Shown: positions 32,950-42,441, counted from the first letter of the stretch. The stretch is 64,000 bases of DNA from Arthrobacter sp. P2b (GCF_900168295.1 NZ_FVZL01000003.1:124001-188000); one strand, 5' to 3'. Notes: a model not told the origin generated them from the sequence alone. Numbers and translations are program-made.

Positions 32950-33630
32950 TTAGGTGCCGAGCCACTCTGCGCAGGAGTTCAGGTTTCTGTTCACGGTGGC
33001 GACGGCGGCGTCCTCGTCGTGCCGTTCGATGGCCGCCAGCAGCAACTCGTGCCCTTCCTGGGGGAGCCCTTCGAAGCCCGGCCGGCCCTGCTGGGTGAGG
33101 AGGTCCTGGTGGAGGACGGGGCCAAAGCTGACGTAGAGCTCATGCAGCAGCGGGTTGCCGGAGGCCTGGGCCACCCGTTCGTGGAAGCCCCAGTCAGCCC
33201 GCGCCCAGCCCTCATAGTCCCTGCCTTTCCAGGCCTGGTCCCGGGTGGTGAGGAGCCCGCGCAGGGCGGTGACGTCGTCGTCGGTGGCGTTCCTTGCAGC
33301 CAGCCTCGCCGCCTGGGTGTCCAGCCCCAGCCGGACTTCCAGGATGTGCTCCTCCGTGTGGTCCTGGTACATGCGGCGGGCGGCGCCGGAGATCTCGCTG
33401 GTGGCCCGGACGTAGGTGCCGTCGCCGCGGCGCACCTCCAGCATTCCGCTGTGCGCGAGGGCCTTGATGGCTTCGCGAAGGGTGCCGCGGGACACTCCGA
33501 GTCCGGCGATCAGTTCGGTCTCGGACGGGATGCGCTGGTTCAGCTGCCACTCGCCGGAGTGGACCATGGCGCGCAGTTTGGCGGTAACTTCATCGGCCAG
33601 GGGCGCGCGGGTGGAGGGGCTCAGTGCCAT
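32950..33630 (-). CDS. GntR/FadR family transcriptional regulator (FCD domain)
   Basis: The 226-residue regulator has an N-terminal winged helix (LRAMVHSGEWQLNQRIPSETELIAGLGVSRGTLREAIKALAHSGMLEVRRGDGTYVR) and a C-terminal all-helical FCD ligand domain with the metal-binding His pattern (HTEEHILEVRLGLD, WGFHERVAQASGN, EGHELLLAAIERHD). It is encoded 11 bases after the MFS gene in the same direction and is likely to control that operon through the palindrome at 34942-34960. Confidence 0.9.
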   Translation of the reverse strand: MALSPSTRAPLADEVTAKLRAMVHSGEWQLNQRIPSETELIAGLGVSRGTLREAIKALAHSGMLEVRRGDGTYVRATSEISGAARRMYQDHTEEHILEVRLGLDTQAARLAARNATDDDVTALRGLLTTRDQAWKGRDYEGWARADWGFHERVAQASGNPLLHELYVSFGPVLHQDLLTQQGRPGFEGLPQEGHELLLAAIERHDEDAAVATVNRNLNSCAEWLGT

Positions 33631-33641
33631 GGCGTCCTACT

Positions 33642-34925
33642 TTATCTGGTGTTGGCTTTGCCGGTCATCGGCGTGCCGGTGATCAGGTGGGCCACCACAA
33701 TCTGGACCAGCGCCAGGGCCAGCAGGATCGCGAGGGGCAGGGTCCAGCCCCCGGTTGCCCCGTGCAGCAGGCCCATTCCGAAGGGCCCGGCCGTTGCCAG
33801 CAGGTAGCCGGAGGACTGCGCCAGGGTGGACAGCGCGGTAGTTTCGGCCGTGCTTGCCCCGCTGCGGCTGATCATTACCATCACCAGCGGGAAGATTCCG
33901 AGGCCAAAGCCCAGCAGGACGGCCGAAACGAAGGAGAGCTGCACGGGCAGCACCAGCAGTGCCACCAGCCCCAGTGCCATGACGATGCTGACCAGGTAGA
34001 ACGCCGGCCGCAGCATCCGCGGCCGTGACCCGATGGCGATCAGGACCATGCCGGCGGGGACCGAGACAAGCTGCATCAGTCCGAACATCAGCCCGCTGTC
34101 CGAGGCGCTGAGCCCCATGGTGGTGAGCATGTAGGGAAACCAGCTCAGCAGGGCGTAGGCGAGCAGGGCCTGCAGTGTGAAGATCGCGGTGAGGAGCACG
34201 CCTTTTCGGGTCCGCAGCAGCGGCCAGGGCGAGATGGCGCCCGCGGTGCCGCGGGAGCTGTTGCGGTGCGCGTGCAGCACCACGGGAAGGAAGCCCAGGA
34301 AGGCCGCGACGGCGGTGATTCCGATGGCGCCGACGGCCGCGGACGGCGATCCCAGCGCCTGCGCCAGGGGGACCACCGCCACGGCGGTGACGGTTGCACC
34401 GGTGGTCATCGTGACCGTATACATGGCGGTCATCAGAGAAGTCCGGGAGGCGAAATGCTCGCGGATGAAGGACGGCATGGCCACGTTGCAGACGGCCAGG
34501 CCGGACATCCCCACAACGCTGCCGGCAACCAGCATCCCGGTGGCCGGAATGCCGCGCAGCAGGAGACCGCCGGCCAGCATTGCCAGGGCCAGCAGAATCG
34601 CCTTCTCCACGCCCAGCCGCCCGGTGAGCCAGGACGTTCCCGCGCCGGCAAGTGCGAAGCAGAGGGTGGGAATGGAGGGAATGATCGCCGCCACCAGCGG
34701 GCCGTAGCCGAGCACGGTCTGCAGATCGTGCAGCAGCGCCGACGCCCCGGTAATCCCCGCACGAAGGTTCAGCCCGATGAGGACGAGAGCAATAACCCCG
34801 AAGACGACGGCGGACCGCGGCTTTGCCTGCACGGCCGGGACTGCCGCGGACGCGGGAGCGGCGGCTGATGCCAAAGTGGCCGTAGCGGGAGCGGATGCGG
34901 CCGGCGAGGGCGGGGTGGCAGGCAT
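33642..34925 (-). CDS. MFS transporter, CynX/NimT family
   Basis: The 427-residue, 12-helix transporter has LNLRAGITGASALLHDLQTVLGYG near the first helix, PTLCFALAGAGTSWLTGRLGVEKAI, and GMGLLHGATGGWTLPLAILLALA near the end, like CynX/NimT proteins annotated for cyanate or 2-nitroimidazole. The N-terminal 30 residues are alanine/proline-rich. TACCCT six bases before the ATG fits a leaderless start with a TAGACA -35 sixteen bases further up. It is cotranscribed with the GntR regulator. Confidence 0.88.
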   Translation of the reverse strand: MPATPPSPAASAPATATLASAAAPASAAVPAVQAKPRSAVVFGVIALVLIGLNLRAGITGASALLHDLQTVLGYGPLVAAIIPSIPTLCFALAGAGTSWLTGRLGVEKAILLALAMLAGGLLLRGIPATGMLVAGSVVGMSGLAVCNVAMPSFIREHFASRTSLMTAMYTVTMTTGATVTAVAVVPLAQALGSPSAAVGAIGITAVAAFLGFLPVVLHAHRNSSRGTAGAISPWPLLRTRKGVLLTAIFTLQALLAYALLSWFPYMLTTMGLSASDSGLMFGLMQLVSVPAGMVLIAIGSRPRMLRPAFYLVSIVMALGLVALLVLPVQLSFVSAVLLGFGLGIFPLVMVMISRSGASTAETTALSTLAQSSGYLLATAGPFGMGLLHGATGGWTLPLAILLALALVQIVVAHLITGTPMTGKANTR

Positions 34926-34931
34926 ACTTCA

Positions 34932-34960
34932 AGGGTAAAGGTTAGACGTTTGATGTCTAG
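34932..34960 (-). promoter_or_regulatory. Promoter with overlapping operator for the MFS-GntR operon
   Basis: Reading the minus strand, TAGACA (-35), 16 bases, TACCCT (-10, 34932-34937) and six bases lead to the MFS ATG. The palindrome TAGAC-N7-GTCTA (34943-34947, 34955-34959) overlaps the -35 box, where a dimeric repressor such as the downstream GntR protein would block transcription. Confidence 0.55.
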
Positions 34961-35068
34961 GGTTTTGTGGGCAAGCTCTCCCGGCTTTTCGGCCCGGGGC
35001 AATAGACTGCGAACGGGCGGATGCCGGGCATCCGGACTACGCACTGCAGCAATTGTGGAAGGACGGCT

Positions 35069-36640
35069 GTGAAGGCTTCCGAGGGACTTGAGGTCGAGAA
35101 AAAGTACGACGCCGGCGACGACGCCGTAGTGCCCCCGCTGCACGACCTGCCCGGCGTTGCCCGGGTGGGCGAGCCGCACACCGCGTTGCTGGAAGCCGTC
35201 TACTTCGATACCGCCAAGCACACCCTGGCCTCCCGCCGTATCACCCTGCGCCGCCGCACGGGCGGAACCGACGCGGGCTGGCACCTGAAGCTGCCACCCG
35301 AATCCTCCGCTTCCGCAGGGGCCGAACCGCAGGAGCGCCGCGAGCTGCACGCCCCGCTGGGCCAGCCCGGCGTCGTTCCGGACAGCCTGCTGGCCCGCGT
35401 GCAGGCGTATGTGCGGGGCGCGGAGGTGGCCCCGGTGGTGCGGCTGCGTACCGAACGCACCACCCATGCGCTGTACGGCGGGGACGGCGTGCACCTGGCG
35501 GATCTGGCTGATGACCGCGTGACGGCGGAGCGCCTGCACGGGCAGGATGTGTCCGGCGAAGCAGCCGGTGAAGGGCACAAGCAGCAGTGGCGTGAGTGGG
35601 AGCTGGAACTGGTCCACGGGGAGCCGGGACTCTTCGCCCCGGCCGAGCAGCTTCTGCTGGCAGCCGGCGCCCGTCCCGCCGGGCATGCCTCGAAGCTGGC
35701 CAAGGCCCTCGGCACGTCCGCCAGTGGGTCGGAAGGCACCCCCGCACTCCTGTCCGGGAAGAAGGCCCCGGCCGCCGCCGTCGTCACTGTTTACGTTGCG
35801 TCACAGATCGAGCAGCTCCTCGCCCAGGACGGGGCGGTCAGGCTGGAAGAACCGGAAGGCGTGCATGACATGCGTTCGGCCACGCGCCGGATCCGTTCCG
35901 GCCTGGCCGCGTACCGGAAGCTCTACCGGGCAGTGCCGGTGCGGCGGCTGCGGGACGAGCTGAAATGGCTGGGCCGGTTGCTCGGCGAGCCGCGGGACGC
36001 CGAGGTGCTGCTGGGCCTCCTCCGTGGACACCTGGACAGTCTCCCTCCGGGCGAGGGTACCGACGCGGCGCGCGCCCGGGTGGAACGCCAGGCCGGAGCC
36101 ACGTTCGACGCCGGGTACCAGCGCCTCCAGGAGGCACTGCAGTCCAAACGCTACTTCAGGCTCCTGGACAGCCTCGAAGACTTCCGGGACAACCCGCCCG
36201 TGCGCGCCCAGGCCGTGGCGCCGGGACAGAGGGTGGCTGCGAAAGCCGTGGACAAGGCGGCGAAACGGCTGCGGCGCTCGCACAAGGCGGCTGCGCACGC
36301 CCGGCGCGGAACGGACCACGAGAACGCCCTCCACCAGGTGCGCAAGGACGCAAAGCGGCTCCGGCACGTGGCGGAATCAGCGGCCCTCGTGAAGGGCAAG
36401 CGGGCGGGCAAGGTGGCCAAGGCCGCCCACCGGCAGCAGAAAACCCTGGGCGATTACCATGACGCCGTGCTGGCCCGCGACCTGGTCGCCGGCCTCCGGT
36501 CGGACGGGGATCCTGCGGCAACGGCTGAAGCCTACGGGGCGTTGCAGAAACGGCAGGAAGAACTGATGGCGGGCGCCGAATCGAAGTACCGGAAGGCCCG
36601 CAAAAAGTCCCGCGACCTCCTGCGGCGCGGGGTCATCTAG
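35069..36640 (+). CDS. CYTH and CHAD domain protein
   Basis: The 523-residue protein has an N-terminal CYTH triphosphate-tunnel domain (signature EVEKKY at residues 8-13, then YFDTAKHTLASRRITLRRRTGG and WHLKLP) and a C-terminal CHAD helical domain (from about 250: GVHDMRSATRRIRSGLAAYRKL, LGEPRDAEVLL, HQVRKDAKRLRHVAESA) rich in histidine, arginine and lysine. CHAD domains bind polyphosphate and CYTH enzymes cleave triphosphates, so a polyphosphate-linked role is likely. GTG 35069 is used because GGAAGGA lies five bases upstream; an ATG at 35021 has no ribosome site. Confidence 0.88.
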   Translation: MKASEGLEVEKKYDAGDDAVVPPLHDLPGVARVGEPHTALLEAVYFDTAKHTLASRRITLRRRTGGTDAGWHLKLPPESSASAGAEPQERRELHAPLGQPGVVPDSLLARVQAYVRGAEVAPVVRLRTERTTHALYGGDGVHLADLADDRVTAERLHGQDVSGEAAGEGHKQQWREWELELVHGEPGLFAPAEQLLLAAGARPAGHASKLAKALGTSASGSEGTPALLSGKKAPAAAVVTVYVASQIEQLLAQDGAVRLEEPEGVHDMRSATRRIRSGLAAYRKLYRAVPVRRLRDELKWLGRLLGEPRDAEVLLGLLRGHLDSLPPGEGTDAARARVERQAGATFDAGYQRLQEALQSKRYFRLLDSLEDFRDNPPVRAQAVAPGQRVAAKAVDKAAKRLRRSHKAAAHARRGTDHENALHQVRKDAKRLRHVAESAALVKGKRAGKVAKAAHRQQKTLGDYHDAVLARDLVAGLRSDGDPAATAEAYGALQKRQEELMAGAESKYRKARKKSRDLLRRGVI

Positions 36641-36648
36641 GCGCAGGT

Positions 36649-36717
36649 CCAAGGCAACGCGGGGTCAGATACGGCCCCGAAACGGCGGACATTGGGCCTG
36701 GAGTGACTCCGCCTTGG
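36649..36717. repeat. Palindromic repeat, family D, copy 2
   Basis: It opens CCAAGGCAACGCGGGGTCA and closes ATTGGGCCTGGAGTGACTCC plus GCCTTGG. The left end matches 28274-28285 and the right part matches 63333-63359. It lies between the convergent CYTH/CHAD and PucR genes, 8 bases after one stop and 2 before the other. Confidence 0.65.
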
Positions 36718-36718
36718 C

Positions 36719-38155
36719 TTACTTGCCCTGCCGCGCGGACAGCCGGGCCACGGCCAGCGCCAGCCACAGCTGCACCCGGTCCGAGGTGACCGAGGGGTCG
36801 TATCCGGTCAGCTCGGTGATCTGGGCCAGCCGGTAGCGGACGGTGTTGCGGTGCAGGGTGAGCTCCTCGGCAACGGCCGCCACGGAACCGTTGTTGTTGA
36901 GGTAGCTTTCCAGCGTGGCCATCAGCTCGGCGCCATGGGCGGCATCGAAAGTGCGCAGCGGGTTCAGCGATTCCTGCGCCATGTCCGCCAGCGGCACGTC
37001 CTCGCTGGCCAGCAGCAGCGATGTCAGGCTCAGCCGCTCCGGCTCGTTGACGGGCAGCCCGTGGCTTGCCGCATCCCGGGCCTCGAAGTAGCTCCAGCGC
37101 AGGCCGTTCGGTTTGGTGTACGCGCCGCCGATTCCGATGGTGGCGTGGATCCCGGCCTCGGCAAGATGGTCGCTGAGCTTCCGCGCCAGGGCCGGCGCCT
37201 TCCCGCCGTCGTCATTGACCACCAGGACCAGGTCCTTGCCGACGACGGCGGCAACACAGTTCTCCAGGTCCCGCGGCACGGAGGTGCTCACTAAGGCTTT
37301 GTTGTGCGCGGCAGAGACGGCCAGCAGCACCACATTCTTGCGGGTACTGTTCACGCCCACGCCGGCCAGCCGGCGCTGCGCCTCGCTGGTTTCGAGCGCG
37401 CCGTGGATGACGTCCTCGAGCACCTGCCCGCACAGGGCGCGCTGCGCCTGGCGCTGCTTGACCATGTTGTTCAGCTCCACGCTGATCAGGTTCTGGGCGT
37501 AGCCGATGATGCCGGAGTCCTCGAACGGCTGCCGGACCCACAGGGTGCAGGCATCGCGGCGGCCGGTGGGGATGGGGTAGGAGGACCAGGTGTCTGCGGA
37601 CGGCGGTTCGCTGCTGCTGTTGTACAGCTGCGCCGTGAACTGGGTGAGGGCGATATCCGTCCGGAGCATGCTGCCCAGGTGCTTCAGGAGCTCGGCGAGC
37701 CCGCCGCCGGTCAGCAGCGCCCGGGCCAGCACCTGGTGCCCGGCGATCAGCCGCTCCAGCTTGGCATAGTGGTCCGCGGACTGGGCATCGGCCACCAGCT
37801 TGCCGATGGCGATGAACGGGGTTTCGTAGGGGACCTCCACCACAGGCAAACCCCACCGGTTGGCCTCGGCCAGGAGTGCCGGCGGCACGGCATCATGCGA
37901 GAGCCCCACACCGAATCCGATGCCCACCGCCCCGGCCCGCTGCACCTGGCGGACAAAGCGCCGCTGCTCCGGCGCGGAACGCAGCCGCAGCCCGGTGGTG
38001 AGGATCAGCTCGCCGCCGTTGATGAACCGCTGCGGATCCTCGAGCTCCGTGACCGCCACCCAGTTGATGTCCTGGTGCCAGGTGGTTTCAGCAACCCCTG
38101 CCTTGGAAAGCTTCAGGGAGTTCACGCCCAGCAGGGCAGCGAGGGAAATGGCCAT
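36719..38155 (-). CDS. PucR family transcriptional regulator
   Basis: The 478-residue protein has an N-terminal PucR domain (LKLSKAGVAETTWHQDINWVAVTELEDPQRFINGGELILTTG), a middle GGDEF-like/ligand region with GIGGAYTKPNGLRWSYFEA, and the C-terminal HTH of this family (LTLHRNTVRYRLAQITELTGYDPS). Such proteins control purine or amine catabolism. It is transcribed divergently from the gamma-aminobutyraldehyde dehydrogenase and GABA transaminase genes and probably controls them. TATCCT six bases before the ATG suggests a leaderless start. Confidence 0.9.
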   Translation of the reverse strand: MAISLAALLGVNSLKLSKAGVAETTWHQDINWVAVTELEDPQRFINGGELILTTGLRLRSAPEQRRFVRQVQRAGAVGIGFGVGLSHDAVPPALLAEANRWGLPVVEVPYETPFIAIGKLVADAQSADHYAKLERLIAGHQVLARALLTGGGLAELLKHLGSMLRTDIALTQFTAQLYNSSSEPPSADTWSSYPIPTGRRDACTLWVRQPFEDSGIIGYAQNLISVELNNMVKQRQAQRALCGQVLEDVIHGALETSEAQRRLAGVGVNSTRKNVVLLAVSAAHNKALVSTSVPRDLENCVAAVVGKDLVLVVNDDGGKAPALARKLSDHLAEAGIHATIGIGGAYTKPNGLRWSYFEARDAASHGLPVNEPERLSLTSLLLASEDVPLADMAQESLNPLRTFDAAHGAELMATLESYLNNNGSVAAVAEELTLHRNTVRYRLAQITELTGYDPSVTSDRVQLWLALAVARLSARQGK

Positions 38156-38326
38156 GCATCAAGGATAAACGGGCTCTGGACAACCGCACTAAACACCGTA
38201 AGGAAGGGTGTGCAGGTGGCTATTCACTGGGCAGGGGCGCTGGCATAGGCTCAAGGCAGTTCCATCCATCCGCCCTGGTCCAATAACCCTGGCGCCGATG
38301 GCCCCTTACGAAAGAGGTTGCACACC

Positions 38327-39757
38327 GTGGTCCAAACCTTGCAGAACTTCATCAACGGACAGTTCGTCACCCCTGCCGGCACAGGCCTGCTGGACGTCGT
38401 GAACCCCACCAACGGCGAGGTGGTGGCCGTTGCGCCCATCTCCGTGCAGGCCGACGTCGATGCCGCGATGGCCGCTGCGAAGGACGCGTTCAAGACCTGG
38501 AAGCACGTCACCCCGGGCCAGCGCCAGCTGATGCTGCTCAAGCTCGCCGACGCCATCGAAGCCAACAGTGACGAACTGGTGGAGGCCCAGCACCGCAACA
38601 CCGGGCAGGTCCGGTCCCTGATTGCTTCCGAGGAAGTGGCTGCCGGCGCAGACCAGCTCCGCTTCTTCGCCGGTGCCGCGCGCATCCTGGAAGGCAAGTC
38701 CGCCGGTGAGTACTTCGAGGGCCACACCTCCTATGTCCGCCGCGAACCCATCGGCGTGGTGGCCCAGGTGGCCCCCTGGAACTACCCGTTCCTGATGGCC
38801 ATCTGGAAGATCGGCCCCGCGCTCGCCGCCGGCAACACCGTGGTCCTGAAGCCCTCGGACACCACCCCGGAATCCACCCTGGTCCTGGCCCGCCTGGCAG
38901 GGGACATCCTGCCCGCCGGCGTCCTCAACGTCATTCTGGGCACCGGCCAGACCGGCGCCATGATGGTGGAGCACAAGGTCCCCGGCCTGGTGTCCATCAC
39001 CGGCTCCGTCCGGGCCGGCATCGCCGTCGCTTCCGGAGCCGCCAAGGGGCTCAAGCGCGCCCACCTCGAGCTGGGCGGCAAAGCTCCCGCCATCGTGTTC
39101 AAGGACGCCGACATCAAGAAGAGCGCGGCTGCCATCGCGGAGTTCGCGTTCTTCAACGCCGGCCAGGACTGCACCGCCATCACCCGCGTGCTGGTGGAGG
39201 ATTCGGTGCACGACGACGTCGTGGCGGCCATGGTGGAACACACCAGGACCCTGCACACCGGCTCGCAGAACGACGAAGACAACTACTTCGGCCCGCTGAA
39301 CAACGTGAACCACTTCAACGCCGTGACGTCCGTGGTGGAGAACCTGCCCGCGAACTGCCGGATCGAAACCGGCGGCCACCGGGCGGGGGAGAAGGGCTAT
39401 TTCTTCGAGCCCACCATCATCACCGGCGCCAAGCAGACCGACGACGTGGTTCAGAAGGAAACCTTCGGCCCCGTCATCACCGTCCAGAGGTTCAGCACCG
39501 AGGAAGAAGCCGTTGAGCTCGCGAACGACGTGGAATACGCCCTCGCCTCCAGCGTCTGGACCACCAACCACGGCACGGCCATGCGCCTGAGCCGGGACCT
39601 GGACTTCGGTGCCGTCTGGATCAACACCCACATCCTGCTCACTGCCGAAATGCCGCACGGCGGCTTCAAGCAGTCCGGCTACGGCAAGGACCTCTCCATG
39701 TACGGCGTGGAGGACTACACCCGCATCAAGCACGTCATGAGCGCGCTCGACGCATAA
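38327..39757 (+). CDS. Aldehyde dehydrogenase, probable gamma-aminobutyraldehyde dehydrogenase
   Basis: The 476-residue NAD-linked enzyme has the full aldehyde dehydrogenase set: VAPWNYPFLMAIWKIGPALAAGNTVVLKPSD, HLELGGKAPAIVFKDAD with the general base, and the catalytic cysteine in NAGQDCTAITR. The WINTHI...EMPHGGFKQSGYGKDLS ending is typical of the PatD/Prr group that makes GABA from 4-aminobutanal in putrescine breakdown. The adjacent GABA transaminase supports this. GTG 38327 is used because AAAGAGG lies nine bases upstream; TTG 38318 touches it. Confidence 0.85.
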   Translation: MVQTLQNFINGQFVTPAGTGLLDVVNPTNGEVVAVAPISVQADVDAAMAAAKDAFKTWKHVTPGQRQLMLLKLADAIEANSDELVEAQHRNTGQVRSLIASEEVAAGADQLRFFAGAARILEGKSAGEYFEGHTSYVRREPIGVVAQVAPWNYPFLMAIWKIGPALAAGNTVVLKPSDTTPESTLVLARLAGDILPAGVLNVILGTGQTGAMMVEHKVPGLVSITGSVRAGIAVASGAAKGLKRAHLELGGKAPAIVFKDADIKKSAAAIAEFAFFNAGQDCTAITRVLVEDSVHDDVVAAMVEHTRTLHTGSQNDEDNYFGPLNNVNHFNAVTSVVENLPANCRIETGGHRAGEKGYFFEPTIITGAKQTDDVVQKETFGPVITVQRFSTEEEAVELANDVEYALASSVWTTNHGTAMRLSRDLDFGAVWINTHILLTAEMPHGGFKQSGYGKDLSMYGVEDYTRIKHVMSALDA

Positions 39758-39764
39758 ATTCTTC

Positions 39765-39810
39765 GGTCATCGAGCTTGTCGAAACCAAGATCTCGACAGG
39801 CTCGATCACC
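39765..39810. repeat. Palindromic repeat, family E, full copy
   Basis: GGTCATCGAGCTTGTCGAAA starts the left arm and CTCGACAGGCTCGATCACC ends the right arm, giving a 46-base near-palindrome between the aldehyde dehydrogenase and gabT genes. It ends 20 bases before the gabT ATG. Fragments of the same sequence are found inside cysH (15506-15560) and cysN (17241-17261). Confidence 0.75.
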
Positions 39811-39830
39811 AGGCTCTGAAAGGAAAACCC

Positions 39831-41201
39831 ATGACCACCACCGCATCCGATATCACCTTCCGCCTGGAGCAGAAGCGCCGCGTTCAGGCCGACTTCCCGG
39901 GCCCCAAGTCCCTCGCCCTCGCCGAGCGCCGCAAGTCCGTGGTGGCCGCGGGCGTCGCCTCCGGCGTTCCCGTCTACGTGGCAGACGCCGACGGCGGCAT
40001 CATCCACGACGTCGACGGCAACTCCTTCATCGACCTCGGCTCAGGCATCGCAGTGACCAGCGTCGGCGCGTCCGATCCCGCCGTCGTCGGTGCCGTCAAG
40101 GAAGCCGTGGAGCACTTCACCCACACCTGCTTCATGGTCACACCCTACGAAGGCTACGTGGCCGTCGCCGAGCAGCTGAACCGCCTCACCCCCGGTGACC
40201 ACGAAAAGCGCACCGTCCTCTTCAACTCCGGCGCGGAAGCCGTGGAAAACGCCGTGAAGGTGGCCCGCCTCGCCACCGGGCGCGACGCCGTCGTCGCTTT
40301 CGACCACGCCTACCACGGCCGCACCAACCTCACCATGGCGCTGACCGCCAAGGCCATGCCGTACAAGACCAACTTCGGCCCGTTCGCGCCCGAGGTCTAC
40401 CGCATGCCCATGAGCTACCCGTACCGTGAGGAAAACCCGGAGATCACCGGTGCCGAGGCTGCCAAGCGCGCCATCACCATGATTGAAAAGCAGATCGGCG
40501 GGGACCAGGTTGCCGCGATCATCATCGAGCCCATCCAGGGCGAGGGCGGCTTCATCGTCCCGGCTGAGGGCTTCCTGCCGGCGCTGGCCGCATGGGCCAA
40601 GGAAAAGGGCATTGTCTTCATCGCTGATGAGGTCCAGTCCGGCTTCTGCCGCACCGGCGAATGGTTTGCCGTCAACCACGAGGGCGTCATCCCGGACATC
40701 ATGACCCTTGCCAAGGGCATCGCCGGCGGTATGCCGCTGTCCGCCATCACCGGCCGCGCCGACCTGCTCGACGCCGTCCACCCCGGCGGCCTGGGCGGCA
40801 CCTACGGCGGAAACCCGGTAGCGTGCGCCGCTGCCCTGGCATCCATCGGTTCCATGGAGGAATACGACCTGGCCGGCCGCGCCCGCCACATCGAGGCACT
40901 CGCCACCGGCCGCCTCCGCGACCTGCAGGCAGAACTTGCCGGCACCGGCACAGGCGTGATCGGCGACATCCGCGGCCGCGGCGCCATGCTGGCCATCGAA
41001 CTGGTCCAGGCCGGGTCCAAGGAACCCAACCCCGAACTGACCAAGGCCGTTGCTGCCGCCTGCCTGAAGGAAGGCGTCATCATCCTTACCTGTGGCACCT
41101 ACGGCAACGTGATCCGCCTGCTGCCGCCGCTGGTCATCACCGATGACCTGCTGAACGACGGCCTGGACGTCCTCGCCGCCGCCATCAAGGCCAACGCTTA
41201 A
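39831..41201 (+). CDS. gabT: 4-aminobutyrate (GABA) aminotransferase
   Basis: The 456-residue class III aminotransferase converts GABA and 2-oxoglutarate to succinate semialdehyde and glutamate. It has FNSGAEAVENAVKVAR, FDHAYHGRTNLTMALTAK, EPIQGEGGFIVP, FIADEVQSGFCRTG and the PLP lysine in MTLAKGIAGGMPLSAITGR. It follows the gamma-aminobutyraldehyde dehydrogenase gene by 73 bases with a repeat between. GAAAGGAAAA precedes the ATG. No succinate semialdehyde dehydrogenase is in the immediate cluster. Confidence 0.92.
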   Translation: MTTTASDITFRLEQKRRVQADFPGPKSLALAERRKSVVAAGVASGVPVYVADADGGIIHDVDGNSFIDLGSGIAVTSVGASDPAVVGAVKEAVEHFTHTCFMVTPYEGYVAVAEQLNRLTPGDHEKRTVLFNSGAEAVENAVKVARLATGRDAVVAFDHAYHGRTNLTMALTAKAMPYKTNFGPFAPEVYRMPMSYPYREENPEITGAEAAKRAITMIEKQIGGDQVAAIIIEPIQGEGGFIVPAEGFLPALAAWAKEKGIVFIADEVQSGFCRTGEWFAVNHEGVIPDIMTLAKGIAGGMPLSAITGRADLLDAVHPGGLGGTYGGNPVACAAALASIGSMEEYDLAGRARHIEALATGRLRDLQAELAGTGTGVIGDIRGRGAMLAIELVQAGSKEPNPELTKAVAAACLKEGVIILTCGTYGNVIRLLPPLVITDDLLNDGLDVLAAAIKANA

Positions 41202-41229
41202 CCGGAAACGACTCCCTCCGGCAACGCCA

Positions 41230-41265
41230 GGAAGGCGGGACCAGCATCTGCTGGTCCCGCCTTCC
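41230..41265. terminator. Bidirectional terminator between gabT and the RarD-like gene
   Basis: Perfect 17-base arms GGAAGGCGGGACCAGCA (41230-41246) and TGCTGGTCCCGCCTTCC (41249-41265) form a very stable hairpin between convergent genes. T-runs are weak on both sides. Confidence 0.75.
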
Positions 41266-41278
41266 CTGGGTTAACGGA

Positions 41279-42337
41279 CTAGGCCGGGTGGTGGGCTGCA
41301 TACTTGCGGGCCACCGAGTTTTTGCGCGCGGTCCGCAGCATGTCCACGGTGAGGACGATGAGGGCCAGCCACACCACACCGAATCCGATCCACCGGTCCA
41401 CGGTCATGGCTTCCCGGAACACCAGCAGCGCAACAATGAACTGCAGCACGGGCGCGAAGTACTGCAGGAGCCCGATGGTGGTCATGGGCAGCCGGCGGGC
41501 CGAAGCGCCGAAGAAGACCAGCGGGACGGCCGTGATGACCCCGGAGGCCAACAGCAGCCAGAAGTGCCCTGCACCCTGGGTGGTGAGCGTGGCGGAACCC
41601 GTGACGGCAAGGACAACCATGGTGGCCGCCGCGAAGGGTGCCAGCACCATGGTCTCCACGCTGAGGCTAGTGACCGCATCCACCCTGGGGCCGACACGTT
41701 TCTTGACGAAGCCGTAGAGGCCAAAACTGAAGGCCAGGGTCAGCGCGATCCACGGCAGCTTGCCGTAGGAGTAGGTGAGGACCCCCACCGCCACAAAGCC
41801 GATCCCGACGGCGGCCCACTGGAGCGGACGCAGCTTTTCCTTGAGGACGAAGACGCCAAGGAGGACGGAAACCAGCGGGTTGATGAAGTATCCCAACGAG
41901 GCTTCCACCGTTTGGTTGGTGGTCACGCCGTAGGTGTACGTCAGCCAGTTGATGGCGATCAGGAACGCGGCCAGGGCCAGGGGGCCGAACACCGAACGGT
42001 TCCGGACCGCCGCAACCAGGGCCGGCCAGCCCCGGGTGACAGTGATCAGCAGTGCGCAGAAGAGCAGGGACCACACCACGCGGTTTGCCACGATTTCGAT
42101 GGCGCCTGCCGGCATGAGGACAAAGAAGTACAGGGGGAGCAGCCCCCACAGCCCGTAAGCCCCGATGCCGAAGAGGATTCCCGCCGTCGTCTCTTTGTCC
42201 ACTGCCTTGGGGGCGCCGGGCTTCGCGGCACCCGCTGCTCCACCTCCGCGGGCGCCTTTGGCAGAAGCGGTGCCTGTCATGGCTGCGGTTGGCGGACTGG
42301 CGGGGGAGGATCCTTCAGGGGTGGGCACGAAACCCAT
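41279..42337 (-). CDS. rarD: EamA family transporter, RarD type
   Basis: The 352-residue protein has ten hydrophobic helices in two EamA repeats. TTAGILFGIGAYGLWGLLPLYFFVL, EIVANRVVWSLLF, NWLTYTYGVTTNQTVEASLGYFINPLVSVLLGVFVLKEKLRPLQW and GLLQYFAPVLQFIVALLVFREAM are strongly RarD-like. RarD proteins were named from chloramphenicol sensitivity, and the real substrate is unsettled. The 45 residues before the first helix are poorly conserved, so the start is uncertain: ATG 42337 is used, ATG 42280 is possible, and the open frame goes to a TTG at 42388. Confidence 0.85.
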   Translation of the reverse strand: MGFVPTPEGSSPASPPTAAMTGTASAKGARGGGAAGAAKPGAPKAVDKETTAGILFGIGAYGLWGLLPLYFFVLMPAGAIEIVANRVVWSLLFCALLITVTRGWPALVAAVRNRSVFGPLALAAFLIAINWLTYTYGVTTNQTVEASLGYFINPLVSVLLGVFVLKEKLRPLQWAAVGIGFVAVGVLTYSYGKLPWIALTLAFSFGLYGFVKKRVGPRVDAVTSLSVETMVLAPFAAATMVVLAVTGSATLTTQGAGHFWLLLASGVITAVPLVFFGASARRLPMTTIGLLQYFAPVLQFIVALLVFREAMTVDRWIGFGVVWLALIVLTVDMLRTARKNSVARKYAAHHPA

Positions 42338-42441
42338 AACACCAGCACCGGGACAGGTATTCCAAGCCGGCACCGCCGGAAACGCCAAATAGTCAGTAGG
42401 CTTGCTTTTATGATGTTTGCCGACCTGCCGAAAGCCGCCCC

